A stretch of 64,000 bases of DNA from Tepidamorphaceae bacterium (GTDB lineage Bacteria > Pseudomonadota > Alphaproteobacteria > Rhizobiales > JAKSCL01): contig JANQPO010000026.1 in assembly GCA_028289445.1 (NCBI GenBank), positions 1-64,000 on the forward strand. Direction: 5' to 3'. Of the stretch, positions 33,091 through 42,016 are shown piece after piece. The notes under the pieces are model-generated. The model saw nothing but the letters and a program-made list of their open reading frames with translations, was not told the origin of the DNA and ran no database searches. Within the stretch, counting starts at the first letter, position 1. Each line of letters opens with the position of its first letter. The translations under genes and the position numbers were made by a program.

Positions 33091-33527
33091 GCCGCTAGAT
33101 CAACCTTCAAATCGCCACTGACATCAATGTCGCGATAGATCAGTTTTAGCACTGACGACATTGCTGTGCCGGGCCGATATTTCACCAGTCGATCCACGAT
33201 GTCGGCAAGAAGGTACACGCCATCCAAATCTATACCAACCTCATCAAAAAGGTGCCTTACGCCCTTGATGGTAAATCCAACGTACTCCGGGTCGGTTGTG
33301 GAACGGTGATTACAGCGGTGAAGCGTGATGGAGCCATTGACGCGCTCTTCCGTTACGCTGCGGTCCATCGTCATTACACGCAGGCAATCCATGTGCTTGT
33401 CAAAGTAGGCAACTGGCGCGAAATTTCCTATCTCCGCGCCTTCGGGCATCTCTACCCTTATCGTCTCCAACACGATCTTTCTCCCCTTCCTTTCGGCCAC
33501 GTATGACGGCTCCGAAACAAGGATCAC
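33087..33527 (-). CDS. Cargo protein of unknown function, 146 residues
   Basis: Not recognised. It starts at GTG 33527, overlapping the stop of the upstream 176-codon gene (GTGA), so the two are translationally coupled. The sequence is mixed alpha/beta with no membrane segment, Cys only in one C-N-H-R segment, and no clear catalytic motif. Its 3' end overlaps the transposase stop by four bases. Confidence 0.7.
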   Translation of the reverse strand: MILVSEPSYVAERKGRKIVLETIRVEMPEGAEIGNFAPVAYFDKHMDCLRVMTMDRSVTEERVNGSITLHRCNHRSTTDPEYVGFTIKGVRHLFDEVGIDLDGVYLLADIVDRLVKYRPGTAMSSVLKLIYRDIDVSGDLKVDLAA

Positions 33528-34054
33528 TCCTTGCGCCAGAGTTGTTCATCATAGCGATCCTGCCAATCGATGGGTGCACCGACAACATCTGGATCATCGT
33601 CGATCCAAGTCCAATGCTCGGCCCAACCATAAATGGCAGGGAAATCCTTTAACATTGCGTTAATTGATATGTAAACTGCGAAAACCGTTCCCGGCGCGGC
33701 GGGATGAAACTCCACCCTGCAGTCGTGCGCCGGGCCGACGAGATAGGCATCGCGCCCCGCTTTCCAGGTCAAAGCGAGTTTATTTTTGGCAGCGTCCCGG
33801 TCTTTGCGCACGTACATGTCGCGTTTGAGGCCTTTGAAAACATGCTCAGTGAATATCAGCCCAGTGCCGACAACCCCGTGCATTTGACCAAGTATCCAAC
33901 GCTGGCCGCGATTTAATCGCCTATCAAAAGCACCCGGATTTATGCCTATCAGAAGTGTATCTCCGCGTTCTTTTTCGTTTGTCCAATTCGGAGCCTCGGC
34001 TACCCAAACACGGCCACCGGGCTGGTCCAGTAAAGCAAGCTCCGCCAATTGCAC
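33524..34054 (-). CDS. Cargo protein of unknown function, 176 residues
   Basis: The segment T-L-L-I-G-I-N-P-G-A-F-D near residue 34 recalls the L-x-x-N-P-S start of DUF1643 proteins, but the rest does not match convincingly. There are many Trp residues in the C-terminal half (H-W-T-W-I-D-D-D, I-D-W-Q-D). A GTG at 34054 is the first possible start. It forms a coupled pair with the 146-codon gene. Confidence 0.65.
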   Translation of the reverse strand: MQLAELALLDQPGGRVWVAEAPNWTNEKERGDTLLIGINPGAFDRRLNRGQRWILGQMHGVVGTGLIFTEHVFKGLKRDMYVRKDRDAAKNKLALTWKAGRDAYLVGPAHDCRVEFHPAAPGTVFAVYISINAMLKDFPAIYGWAEHWTWIDDDPDVVGAPIDWQDRYDEQLWRKE

Positions 34055-34131
34055 CCCCGCGAATCACTGCGATGACTGTACACGTGCATGTAAATTGTCC
34101 AACATTTGGCGCCAACTGTTCCACTGAATAA

Positions 34132-34578
34132 CTACAGAAAACTCCAAAATAAGTTTCCCTGCCGATCCGTCTGCGCCGTAACCCGCCCGTCGTCTCGCAG
34201 TTTCCGCAACGCTTTCGACACCCGCTTAACCAGATCGGACAGATAGCGCCGATCTCGCGCGTCCTCACCCCGTAGAGCAATTATCTCACGAGCTATGTCC
34301 CGACTGGACAACGGTTGTTCAGCATCCCGCAGAACGCCCATAATAGCCCGTTGAAGCTCACCCCGCCCAAACAGCACTTCACGCTTCTGACGGGGCATCT
34401 TGGCGTCTAGGTCACCTTCATAGCCAAGTACGGACAATGTACGATCCACGGCCCCGATATCGTTCCTGATCTCGGCTAGGCGGTCTCTAATCTTCTCCGC
34501 CTCATTGAACAGATCAGCCCGCTTGGTCAGTAGCCCTGATATGGTATGCTCGAAGGTGTCAGTGCGGGCGCGTCTCAT
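34132..34578 (-). CDS. Cargo protein with coiled coil and winged-helix-like C-terminus
   Basis: About 148 residues from the ATG at 34578, the first ATG after the right terminal repeat. Residues 15-50 are a charged coiled coil (K-R-A-D-L-F-N-E-A-E-K-I-R-D-R-L-A-E-I). Residues 75-148 (E-L-Q-R-A-I-M-G-V-L-R-D-A-E-Q-P-L-S-S-R-D-I-A-R-E-I, then V-S-K-A-L-R-K-L-R-D-D-G-R-V) look like a winged helix that binds DNA. A frame extension to 34890 would run into the glycosyltransferase gene in the wrong frame and is rejected. It may regulate the cargo or act with the transposase. Confidence 0.72.
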   Translation of the reverse strand: MRRARTDTFEHTISGLLTKRADLFNEAEKIRDRLAEIRNDIGAVDRTLSVLGYEGDLDAKMPRQKREVLFGRGELQRAIMGVLRDAEQPLSSRDIAREIIALRGEDARDRRYLSDLVKRVSKALRKLRDDGRVTAQTDRQGNLFWSFL

Positions 34579-34622
34579 CCCCCAAGCATGGCGAAAATCG
34601 GCGAACGCATCTACTGAGTATC

Positions 34623-34646
34623 TGGTGCCGTTGCTACATAAGGCCG
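34623..34646 (-). repeat. Right terminal inverted repeat
   Basis: Read on the minus strand it begins CGGCCTTATGTAGCA, identical to the left end for 15 bases, and 21 of 24 bases match overall. The TAG in this repeat (34634-34636) ends the truncated glycosyltransferase frame. Confidence 0.93.
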
Positions 34647-34654
34647 CGGATATG
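34647..34654 (+). repeat. Target-site duplication, right copy
   Basis: CGGATATG, identical to 30905-30912 and lying directly outside the right terminal repeat. Confidence 0.95.
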
Positions 34655-36010
34655 GTTCGACGTGCCGCCCAAAGGGATCGGCAACCGCAATTTCTCCAAT
34701 GCCGGCAGGAGGAAGCCGAAGTGGGCGGCGTATTCGATGGCGAATTGCCCAGCCAGCCAATTCTCGTGTCGGTTGAAGAAGCACAAGCGCGCCTGCAAAA
34801 CAGCCACATCGTCGGGTAGCGCGGCAAAGGTCTCGGCAGCCAGCCGTAATTGGCCTGGATCAGGCCGATCCTCCGCGTCGTAGACGACAATCAGGTCGCC
34901 GGTGGCGTGCTGTAGAGCGGCATTCATCGCCTTGGGTTTCGTTTTCGGCCCGTAGTCCGCAACGGGATGGATGGTCACGTAAGATGGCCAGCGCATGGCG
35001 CGCGCCGACTGGATCGTCGCCGTATCGGAGGCCTCCAAAAGCAAAACGACGTCTAGCTTGTGCCTGGGATAATCGAGCCGCGTCACCACATCCCTGATCT
35101 GCGGCAACAAATTCGCTTCCCGGTGCAGCGGAAACAACACGGTATAGCGCGGCAGGGCGCGGTCGCTGAGTGCCATCCTCGGCAGCGCTGAAAAGGGTCG
35201 ACCCGATGCCAGGCGCCACAGTCCAAGCGCCGTTGCAAAGGCGCGAAGAAGGGTGTGTCCGGCAAAGATGAAGGACAGACCAAATCCCGCGAGCGATACG
35301 GTGAGCATCGGTTGGAACAAGAGACCGGCGGTCGTTACGATTGCGCCCGCGATCAAGCACTGGCTTTGCCAAGGCAGCGCGCCTCGCGCAGCGCTCAAAA
35401 GAGGAGCGCGCCGGTCGAGTTCGTTTGTTGCCTGGATGGCGATTGCGGGACCACACGCTTTTCCGATGGCGTCTACCAGGTTTTGACGCGTCGCAATGGC
35501 CGGATAATAGCGACGGTCGAGCGTTTGCCGGGTCAGGCGGAGAAGGAAATCGACTGACTGAGCACTGAAGCCAATCACCCAAACGGGGACGCCTGGCTTT
35601 CGCCGCATCGGGATCAGGCTGCCGATCCCGCGGCCGGCCTCGATTTGATGCGTCAACTGGTCCTTGTCGATGTCGATCTGCGGTCCGCGCAGGTATACTA
35701 GACCGAGCGCTTCGGCCGTGGCCCGGGCCATGATGTGATCCGCAAGACCAAACTCACAGATCAGCACTTCATGGAGCGGTCGAAGCGTTTGGCGCGCCTG
35801 ACGCTGCGCTTCGTCCAGTACTGCTTCGCTGACACCCAAGCGCCGAAGAGCCGTCACCATCGCCGCCGATGGGTAGGGATCGGTCGGGCGCCTCCTCTTT
35901 GCGACGGAACGCGACGCCGGGATTGGGCTGGACCCCGGCAGCCGGGCATGCGAAGAGACCGACCGTGCTTTGGAGCGGTCTGTCGCGCCGAAGTATTTCT
36001 GCTTAAGCAC
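34647..36010 (-). pseudogene. Glycosyltransferase family 2, 5' fragment (split by transposon)
   Basis: The 5' part encodes about 454 residues. Residues 50-190 resemble the N-terminal domain found in type II secretion ATPases and in some polysaccharide glycosyltransferases (V-T-A-L-R-R-L-G-V-S-E...). Two membrane helices follow at about 210-260, then the GT2 catalytic start Y-T-V-L-F-P-L-H-R-E and the D-A-E-D nucleotide-sugar site. The reading frame ends in G-G-T-S-N-H-I-R and runs into the element, adding three residues before a stop at 34634. The intact protein of 664 residues would be a processive-type membrane glycosyltransferase for exopolysaccharide. Confidence 0.95.
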
Positions 36011-36110
36011 TGATTAGTTTAGTTCAGTCTTTAACGCCTCATCTGAGAGTATAACTTCATCAACCGGAAACAAAAACATCCAAATTTATTTTCTACTATG
36101 AGTATAGATA

Positions 36111-36983
36111 ATGAATAAATACTCTACTTTTAGTTGTGTCGTTTTGCTATTCTCGATATTGGTGTTGTGCGTCATGGGACATCGTCCGACGATCGCCCAA
36201 ACCGCGGCGACACCTTCGCCTGTTGTCATTCCTAGTTTTCGCGATCCACAGCGACGGCTTGAGCGTCCTGATCTGACGGGGCTGTCCTTTGTCCGTTTCT
36301 TGACGACGCCGGATTTTCCGCCCTTCAACTATGTGACGCCGGACGACAGGATCGCCGGTTTCAACATCGATCTCGCCCGTGCGATCTGCGAGGAACTCTC
36401 GCTCGCCTGCGTCGTCCAGGTCCGCCCCTGGGTGACTCTGCAGACGACTGTTACGGAAGCGCGCGAAAACGCCGTCATTGCGGCCGTCGCCGTGACGGAA
36501 GGCAACCGCAAGATCTACGACTTCACCAATCGCTACTTGACGACGCCGGCGCGGTTCGCTGTCAGGAAGGCGGCCCCGGCAGTCGAACTAACCCCTGAGG
36601 CACTCACTGGCAAAACTGTCGGCGTCGTCGTGGACAGCGCCCATGACGCATTCGTCGGCACATTCTTTCCTGGCGCAAGCCGGCTCGACTATCAAACGCC
36701 CGGAGACGCCTTCAAAGCGCTTAAAGAAAGCCGCGTCGATCTCGTTTTCGCCGACGGCATCGCGCTTGCATTTTGGCTTCACGGATCCGTGTCGGAAGAC
36801 TGCTGCCGGCTTATCGGTGGTCCCTACACCGAAAGCGCCTTTTTCGGCGAGGGCATCGCGATTGCCGTGGCACCCGGCAACACCGTCCTACGTCAGGCGT
36901 TGAACTACGGGCTCGACAAGGTCCAAGAGAGCGGGCGTTACCAGGAAATTTATCTACGCCACTTCCCGATCAGCATTTACTGA
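36111..36983 (+). CDS. Family 3 extracellular solute-binding protein
   Basis: A 290-residue protein with a signal peptide ending near T-I-A-Q. The mature part is a type 3 periplasmic binding fold: T-P-D-F-P-P-F-N-Y, then I-A-G-F-N-I-D-L-A-R-A-I-C-E-E-L, and L-T-G-K-T-V-G-V. The family binds polar amino acids or related compounds. No ABC permease or ATPase adjoins, so it may work with a distant transporter or as a sensor. The 97-bp AT-rich gap upstream is shared with the divergent glycosyltransferase promoter. Its 3' end overlaps the convergent desaturase gene by 30 bp. Confidence 0.88.
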   Translation: MNKYSTFSCVVLLFSILVLCVMGHRPTIAQTAATPSPVVIPSFRDPQRRLERPDLTGLSFVRFLTTPDFPPFNYVTPDDRIAGFNIDLARAICEELSLACVVQVRPWVTLQTTVTEARENAVIAAVAVTEGNRKIYDFTNRYLTTPARFAVRKAAPAVELTPEALTGKTVGVVVDSAHDAFVGTFFPGASRLDYQTPGDAFKALKESRVDLVFADGIALAFWLHGSVSEDCCRLIGGPYTESAFFGEGIAIAVAPGNTVLRQALNYGLDKVQESGRYQEIYLRHFPISIY

Positions 36984-37796
36984 TTCCGGCTGGTCGGCCG
37001 CTTTGCCGCGAAATGGAAATGCCAGACACCAGAGAAGGCGTTGCGGTCCCGGTCCCTGCTGATTTGGCAGGCCGAGGGTCATGCCGAGTTGCCCCTTCGA
37101 CGGCTCGGCAATGTAGGTGCCGAAAATGCGATCCCAGATCGACAGGTTGAAGCCGTAGTTGGCGTCCGTTTCCTGTCGTTCGATAGAGTGATGCACGCGG
37201 TGCATGTCCGGTGTCACCACAAAGAGCCGCAGCACCCGGTCGATGGATTTCGGGATGGCGAAATTGGCGTGATTGAACATCGCCGCACCGTTCAACACCA
37301 CTTCGAACAAAAACACGGCCAAGGGCGGCGCGCCGATGGCAACGACGACGAGCATCTTGAACCCAACCGATAAAACGATCTCGATCGGATGAAACCGAAG
37401 GCCTGAGGTCGCGTCGAGATCATGGTCGGCGTGGTGCACACGGTGTACTCGCCACAGAATCGGGATCTTATGGGTCGCGACATGCTGACCGTAAATCGCC
37501 AGATCGAGCACGACGAAGGCAATAAGGCCGGCCAGCCATGGCGCAACGCCGACGATGTTGAAAAGGCCATAGCCTTGCGCTTGTGCCCAGAATGCCATGC
37601 CGACGGCGGCAATCGGGAAGATCACCATCACCGCAACGGCGTCGATGGCAACAAGGCCGAGATTGGTCGGCCAGCGCTCGGCGCGGCTCTCCCGGCGCAC
37701 GCGTCGCGGCAGCAGCGTCTCGACCACGGCCATGATCACGAAGACGGACAAAAAGGCGGTAAGGCGCCAGGCGGCTTCTGCAAATTCAGAGGGCAT
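36954..37796 (-). CDS. Sterol desaturase/fatty acid hydroxylase-family membrane protein
   Basis: A 280-residue integral membrane protein with the eight-His diiron pattern: H-V-A-T-H, H-R-V-H-H-A-D-H, and H-R-V-H-H-S near the C-terminus. Enzymes of this group use a non-haem diiron centre to hydroxylate or desaturate lipid chains, sterols or carotenoids. Four to five membrane helices precede and separate the His clusters. Substrate unknown. Confidence 0.92.
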   Translation of the reverse strand: MPSEFAEAAWRLTAFLSVFVIMAVVETLLPRRVRRESRAERWPTNLGLVAIDAVAVMVIFPIAAVGMAFWAQAQGYGLFNIVGVAPWLAGLIAFVVLDLAIYGQHVATHKIPILWRVHRVHHADHDLDATSGLRFHPIEIVLSVGFKMLVVVAIGAPPLAVFLFEVVLNGAAMFNHANFAIPKSIDRVLRLFVVTPDMHRVHHSIERQETDANYGFNLSIWDRIFGTYIAEPSKGQLGMTLGLPNQQGPGPQRLLWCLAFPFRGKAADQPESVNADREVA

Positions 37797-37911
37797 GCGT
37801 TTCAGATGCGCTGATCAACCTGCCCCTTATGTAAGGCAGTCGCACAGCCGCGCATAGACACGGCCGCACACAGCTTGGTGAGACGACCGATGTTCGATTG
37901 ACGTTGGCGCG

Positions 37912-38325
37912 CTAGATAACCTGATGGCGCGCCCTGGCGCCACGCTCGATTGCAGCGACAGTCAGCTTGTCGAGACCGAGCCGATCGCGCAGCAATTGCA
38001 GGAAGCGCAGTTCCTCCTGTTCGACTGAAAGGTTCGCCGCTGCGACATCGACGGCCAGCGCATAGGCGGTCTCATGAAGCCGTGCAGGCAAGGCCTCGGC
38101 GACCAGCGCCAACACGGTATCGAGGCCTTCTTCGTCCTGGAGGATCTCGGCGCAGTTGCGGGCGGCATGGACGATCTCGTCCGGATTGAAATCGGCGAAG
38201 ACCGGAAGCGTTTGGACGATCTGACCGATCCGATTGGTCTCCACATCGTCCATCGATCGGTCGACGGCAGACATCGTGACCATGACATACAAAAGCGCGT
38301 GGTGGTGACTGATCGTTTGGCTCAT
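37912..38325 (-). CDS. TerB-like protein
   Basis: A 137-residue all-helical protein. H-H-A-L-L-Y-V-M-V-T-M-S-A-V-D-R-S-M-D-D-V-E and the later A-Y-A-L-A-V-D-V-A-A-A-N-L-S-V-E-Q-E-E are the paired acidic helices typical of the TerB fold, named after tellurite-resistance operons but found in many unrelated bacterial contexts. No other ter genes are near. It is divergent from lysS. Confidence 0.85.
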   Translation of the reverse strand: MSQTISHHHALLYVMVTMSAVDRSMDDVETNRIGQIVQTLPVFADFNPDEIVHAARNCAEILQDEEGLDTVLALVAEALPARLHETAYALAVDVAAANLSVEQEELRFLQLLRDRLGLDKLTVAAIERGARARHQVI

Positions 38326-38474
38326 GACCCAGTTCCGGTCCCTTAAATCCGACCGGAATTCGGCTTGATCGCCGACACCGAATCGACCCGTTGACGTTAC
38401 TGAGGTGGATACCTAGTGTCCGGTCGAATCGCAAGCCGCTGACCGGTCGCGGCGACCTCATTCGGATATTCGCC

Positions 38475-40076
38475 ATGCCGACCTCCTTCTCCGATCTGCG
38501 GGCGCTCGCCGAGAGCGCCAAGACCTGGCCGTTCGAGGAAGCGCGCAAGCTGATCGCGCGGCTGGGCAAAGAGCCGAAAGAGGGTCCGGTGGTCTTCGAA
38601 ACCGGCTACGGTCCCTCTGGCCTGCCGCATATCGGAACCTTTGGCGAGGTGGCACGCACGTCCATGGTGCGCCACGCCTTTCGGGTCCTGACCGAGGACA
38701 AGGTGGCAACCGAACTGATCGCCTTCTCCGATGACATGGACGGTATGCGCAAAGTGCCGGGCAACGTGCCGCGTCGCGATATGCTTGCGACTTACATCGA
38801 CATGCCGCTGACCAAGGTGCCCGACCCGTTCGGCACGCATGAGAGCTTCGCCCACCACAACAATGCCAGGCTGCGCACTTTTCTCGATTCCTTCGGCTTC
38901 GACTACACGTTCAAATCTTCGACGGAGACCTATCACGCCGGAGAATTCGACGAAGCGCTCTTAGAGATGCTCGGGCGCTTCGACGACATCATGGCCATCA
39001 TGTTGCCGTCGCTGGGTCCCGAGCGCCGGGAGACCTATTCGCCGTTCCTGCCGATCTCGCCGAAGACCGGCAAGGTGTTGCAGGTTCCAACCCTTGAGCG
39101 CAACACGGACAAGGGCACCATCGTCTTTCAAGACGAAGACGGCGAAACAACCGAGGTCCCGGTCACGGGCGGCCACGTCAAAGTCCAGTGGAAACCGGAT
39201 TGGGGCCTGCGCTGGGCGGCGCTCGGCGTCGACTACGAGATGTCGGGCAAGGACCTGATCGATTCCGTGCGGCTGTCGTCGCGCATTTGCGCCGTCCTTG
39301 GCGGCCGGCCGCCAGAAGGCTTCAACTACGAGCTCTTCCTGGATGAGACCGGTCAGAAGATCTCAAAGACCAAGGGCAACGGTCTGGCCGTGGAGGAATG
39401 GCTGACCTACGCCTCGCCGGAGAGCCTGGCGCTTTACATGTACCAAAAGCCGAAGACGGCGAAGCGTCTCTATTTCGACGTGATCCCGAAGACCGTGGAT
39501 GAGTACTTCAGTTTCCAGGCTGCGTACGCCGATCAGTCCCTGGAAGAGCGACTCGGCAATCCGGTCTGGCATATCCACGATGGCGCTCCGCCCAGCGCGT
39601 CGATGCCGATTTCGTTTTCCATGCTCTTGAACCTGGTCAGTGCGTCGAACGCTGAGGACTCCGACATTTTATGGGGCTTCATCCGTAACTATGCGCCGGA
39701 CGCTTCACCCGAATCCGCGCCCGATCTCGACACCCTGGTCGGCTATGCGATCCGCTACTACCACGACTTCGTCAAGCCGACGAAGACCTTCCGGCTGGCG
39801 AGCGATGTCGAACGCGCCGCGCTTCAGGACCTTTCGGATCAATTGGCGTCCGAAAGCGGATCGCGGGATGCCGAGGCGCTTCAAAACATCGTCTATGCGG
39901 TGGGCAAGGCGCATCCGTTCGAACCGCTGCGCGCTTGGTTCAAGGCGATCTACCAAGTGCTGCTCGGCCAGGACCAGGGACCGCGCTTCGGGTCCTTCAT
40001 TGCGATTTATGGCGTCGACGAGACGCGTGCCTTGATCGAAAAGGCGCTTTCTGGAGACCTTGTCGAAGCAGCCTAG
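38475..40076 (+). CDS. lysS: Class I lysyl-tRNA synthetase
   Basis: A 533-residue enzyme charging tRNA-Lys. It has the class I signatures: H-I-G-T in [10 protein letters not shown] near residue 54, and the K-M-S-K-S equivalent I-S-K-T-K-G-N-G near 297. This is the archaeal-type class I LysRS, present in many alphaproteobacteria in place of the usual class II enzyme. The start chosen is ATG 38475; a 28-codon extension upstream lacks conservation. The stop overlaps the convergent nuclease-like gene by four bases. Confidence 0.96.
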   Translation: MPTSFSDLRALAESAKTWPFEEARKLIARLGKEPKEGPVVFETGYGPSGLPHIGTFGEVARTSMVRHAFRVLTEDKVATELIAFSDDMDGMRKVPGNVPRRDMLATYIDMPLTKVPDPFGTHESFAHHNNARLRTFLDSFGFDYTFKSSTETYHAGEFDEALLEMLGRFDDIMAIMLPSLGPERRETYSPFLPISPKTGKVLQVPTLERNTDKGTIVFQDEDGETTEVPVTGGHVKVQWKPDWGLRWAALGVDYEMSGKDLIDSVRLSSRICAVLGGRPPEGFNYELFLDETGQKISKTKGNGLAVEEWLTYASPESLALYMYQKPKTAKRLYFDVIPKTVDEYFSFQAAYADQSLEERLGNPVWHIHDGAPPSASMPISFSMLLNLVSASNAEDSDILWGFIRNYAPDASPESAPDLDTLVGYAIRYYHDFVKPTKTFRLASDVERAALQDLSDQLASESGSRDAEALQNIVYAVGKAHPFEPLRAWFKAIYQVLLGQDQGPRFGSFIAIYGVDETRALIEKALSGDLVEAA

Positions 40077-40873
40077 CCACCGCTGGCAGCCCCCTCGCCG
40101 TGGCGCCATAGGCCGCGCCGCGCCTCCCGGGCTTCGTCTTCCAAATCCTTGAGCGTTTGCGGTGCATCGGCGGCGGCGCGAACCCAGCCACCGGACACCA
40201 GCCATTCCGAGACATCGCGATTGCCCAATTGGCACTGCGCTGTTGTCAGCCCTTCGCTGTCGTCGGTGTCCTCATATGCGCAGTCGATGGCACGTTTGCG
40301 GATAAAGCGCTTAAGCGCGGTCGCCGCCTGCTGACCACAAGGGTGCTTTGTGCCGGTCTCATCACGGCATACCGTATCCAGTGGCGTTGGGACGACGCCC
40401 GAGAATGTATAGGTCCGGCCTTTGGACCGAACGATCCCCGCCCTTTGGACAACGATCAGATGGAGCCGCTTGGGCGGCGGCGGTTTTTCCTTTTTCGGGG
40501 GTTTAAATCCGGGCACCCGGGTCAGCGGCGCGGTCACTTCCGGGCCGGGCAGAACACCTGGCGGCGTAACATTGCGCGGTGCCAGCGGCGCGGCAGTGGA
40601 CAAAGAAGCCTCAGGCGTCGCTTCGATTGGCCGCGTGGTTGCACGGGCAGCGATCTTAGGTGCGCCATTGACGGGAGACGCAGCGGTTTCGTCCAGCGTC
40701 GCAGCTGGAGCAACGGGCACGGCTTCGACCGGCGGCGCGGCGACGTCTTCGGGCGCGACGCGCACCACTTCGTCCTCCTGATCCTCCTGGTCGGAAAGCT
40801 CGGCGATCACCCCATAGCCGAGCACGCCCATGATGAGGAGAAGCGCACCGAAGTAACCAATTGCGCGCAGCAT
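40073..40873 (-). CDS. Membrane-anchored thermonuclease-like (SNase) protein
   Basis: A 266-residue protein with an N-terminal membrane anchor (residues about 5-25), a Pro/Ala-rich low-complexity linker (45-140) and a C-terminal domain of about 115 residues resembling staphylococcal nuclease: [23 protein letters not shown], and [13 protein letters not shown] ending [11 protein letters not shown]. Several catalytic Arg/Glu positions of true nucleases are not obvious, and paired Cys suggest disulfides in the periplasm. Function may be structural rather than nucleolytic. Confidence 0.8.
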   Translation of the reverse strand: MLRAIGYFGALLLIMGVLGYGVIAELSDQEDQEDEVVRVAPEDVAAPPVEAVPVAPAATLDETAASPVNGAPKIAARATTRPIEATPEASLSTAAPLAPRNVTPPGVLPGPEVTAPLTRVPGFKPPKKEKPPPPKRLHLIVVQRAGIVRSKGRTYTFSGVVPTPLDTVCRDETGTKHPCGQQAATALKRFIRKRAIDCAYEDTDDSEGLTTAQCQLGNRDVSEWLVSGGWVRAAADAPQTLKDLEDEAREARRGLWRHGEGAASGG

Positions 40874-40879
40874 GGCCGC

Positions 40880-41515
40880 CTACTGGCTAGCCCAGATAAT
40901 GCGGGCAATCCAAGAAACCTGATTGACTGCCAGACTCCGATCGGGATAGGCCGCGTTGAGCGAGGCCAATTCAATCTTCGTCGCTGTCTTGCGCCTCAGG
41001 ACCTTCGCCATCACTTCGCCGTCCGTTGTCTTGACCACCACGCGATCGCCACGCCGCAGCGATTCATCGGGCGCGACGATGACAATATCGCCGTCGCGAT
41101 AAAGCGGCAGCATCGAATCGCCGGCAACCTCCACGGCATAGACATTCTCGCTGCCGATATCGGGAAATGGGATTGCCTCCCAGCCCTGTCCGGAGGGATA
41201 GCCGCCCTCGTCGAAATACCCTCCCGAGCCGGCCTGGGCCAGTCCAATCAGCGGGATCGCCCGCTGTGGTTGCGCCGCCATACTGTCGGCAAGGTCCATA
41301 AACTGATCGATCGATTCGCCCGTTACGTCCAAGATTTTGGCAAGCGACTCGGTCGACGGCCAACGTTCGCGGCCATCCTTTGAGCGTCGTTTCGATCTAT
41401 TGAATGTGGTTGGATCAAGGCCCGCCTTGCGCGCCAAGCCGGACACCGAGAGGCCGTTTCGATCCGCTAAAGCTTCAATCGCCTCCCATATCGCGCGATG
41501 GGTCAGCATGGGCAC
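40880..41515 (-). CDS. S24-family HTH repressor (LexA/CI-like)
   Basis: A 211-residue protein with an N-terminal helix-turn-helix (L-S-V-S-G-L-A-R-K-A-G-L-D-P-T-T-F-N-R-S) and a C-terminal S24 peptidase domain. The catalytic Ser lies in V-A-G-D-S-M-L-P-L-Y and the Lys in V-M-A-K-V-L. Autocleavage would be triggered by RecA filaments. This stand-alone form is conserved in alphaproteobacteria and no phage genes are nearby. It follows a six-base gap before the SNase-like gene, so the pair may share a transcript. Confidence 0.92.
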   Translation of the reverse strand: MPMLTHRAIWEAIEALADRNGLSVSGLARKAGLDPTTFNRSKRRSKDGRERWPSTESLAKILDVTGESIDQFMDLADSMAAQPQRAIPLIGLAQAGSGGYFDEGGYPSGQGWEAIPFPDIGSENVYAVEVAGDSMLPLYRDGDIVIVAPDESLRRGDRVVVKTTDGEVMAKVLRRKTATKIELASLNAAYPDRSLAVNQVSWIARIIWASQ

Positions 41516-41668
41516 TTCACTTTCTCAACCGCCGCGTTGTTCGCCCCGTGATCTTCTACCATAGGAATATTAGCCTAAGAAAGAGACGAGACCGATTTTC
41601 ACCACTCAACTGACCCACCCGCGATGCGCGCATTGTGCGGCGCTACATGTTCGGGTTAGGAGATCGCC

Positions 41669-42013
41669 ATGACGGTCTACAAGATCATGACGCGCGAAGA
41701 CTGGCAGGCCGCGCTTGCTGCGGGTGTCTATACAGGCTCGGCGGATGACCGGCGCGACGGTTTCATCCACTTTTCCGCCGCCGATCAAGTGGCCGGAACG
41801 GCGGCAAAATATTTCGCCAACATGCCCGATCTCGTGCTGATCGCCTTTGACGCGGATGCTCTTGGCGGGGCGCTGAAGTGGGAGCCGTCGCGGGGTGGCG
41901 CGCTTTTCCCGCACCTATACGGGCCACTCGATCCAAAGCTGGCACTATCGGAGTTGCCCCTGCCGCTCGGACCGGACGGTGTGCCTGTTGTCTCCAACCT
42001 TGTCGGCAGCTAG
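41669..42013 (+). CDS. DUF952-family protein
   Basis: A 114-residue protein with V-Y-K-I-M-T-R-E-D-W, D-G-F-I-H-F-S-A-A-D-Q-V and F-P-H-L-Y-G-P-L-D, the conserved DUF952 blocks. These resemble small-molecule or ADP-ribosyl-type folds, but the role is unknown. Three bases separate its stop from pyrD, so the two are co-transcribed. Confidence 0.92.
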   Translation: MTVYKIMTREDWQAALAAGVYTGSADDRRDGFIHFSAADQVAGTAAKYFANMPDLVLIAFDADALGGALKWEPSRGGALFPHLYGPLDPKLALSELPLPLGPDGVPVVSNLVGS

Positions 42014-42016
42014 GCG

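Larger units (their letters stand above)
30913..34646 (+). mobile_element. IS1595-family element with cargo genes (3,734 bp)
   Basis: The element is bounded by 24-bp inverted repeats (21 of 24 identical) and a perfect 8-bp target duplication, and lies inside a glycosyltransferase gene whose frame is restored exactly by its removal. It encodes an IS1595-type transposase at 32128-33090 and five further genes: 30962-31795 (+), 31792-32022 (-), 33087-33527 (-), 33524-34054 (-) and 34132-34578 (-). Simple insertion sequences of this family are about 1 kb; cargo-carrying relatives are known. Genes are packed tail to tail with tiny overlaps, leaving almost no free DNA. It appears complete and possibly still mobile. 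Confidence 0.96.

Noticed and set aside
37912..38325. Tellurite-resistance locus
   Set aside because: A lone TerB-like gene without terZ, terD or terC relatives; the fold alone does not support that role.
40157..41383. A 408-codon plus-strand open frame
   Set aside because: It runs antisense through both the SNase-like and S24 repressor genes and is rich in Arg, the usual look of a shadow frame.
40880..41515. S24 repressor as a prophage marker
   Set aside because: Flanking genes are housekeeping, no phage structural or integrase genes are near, and the stand-alone form is common in alphaproteobacteria.
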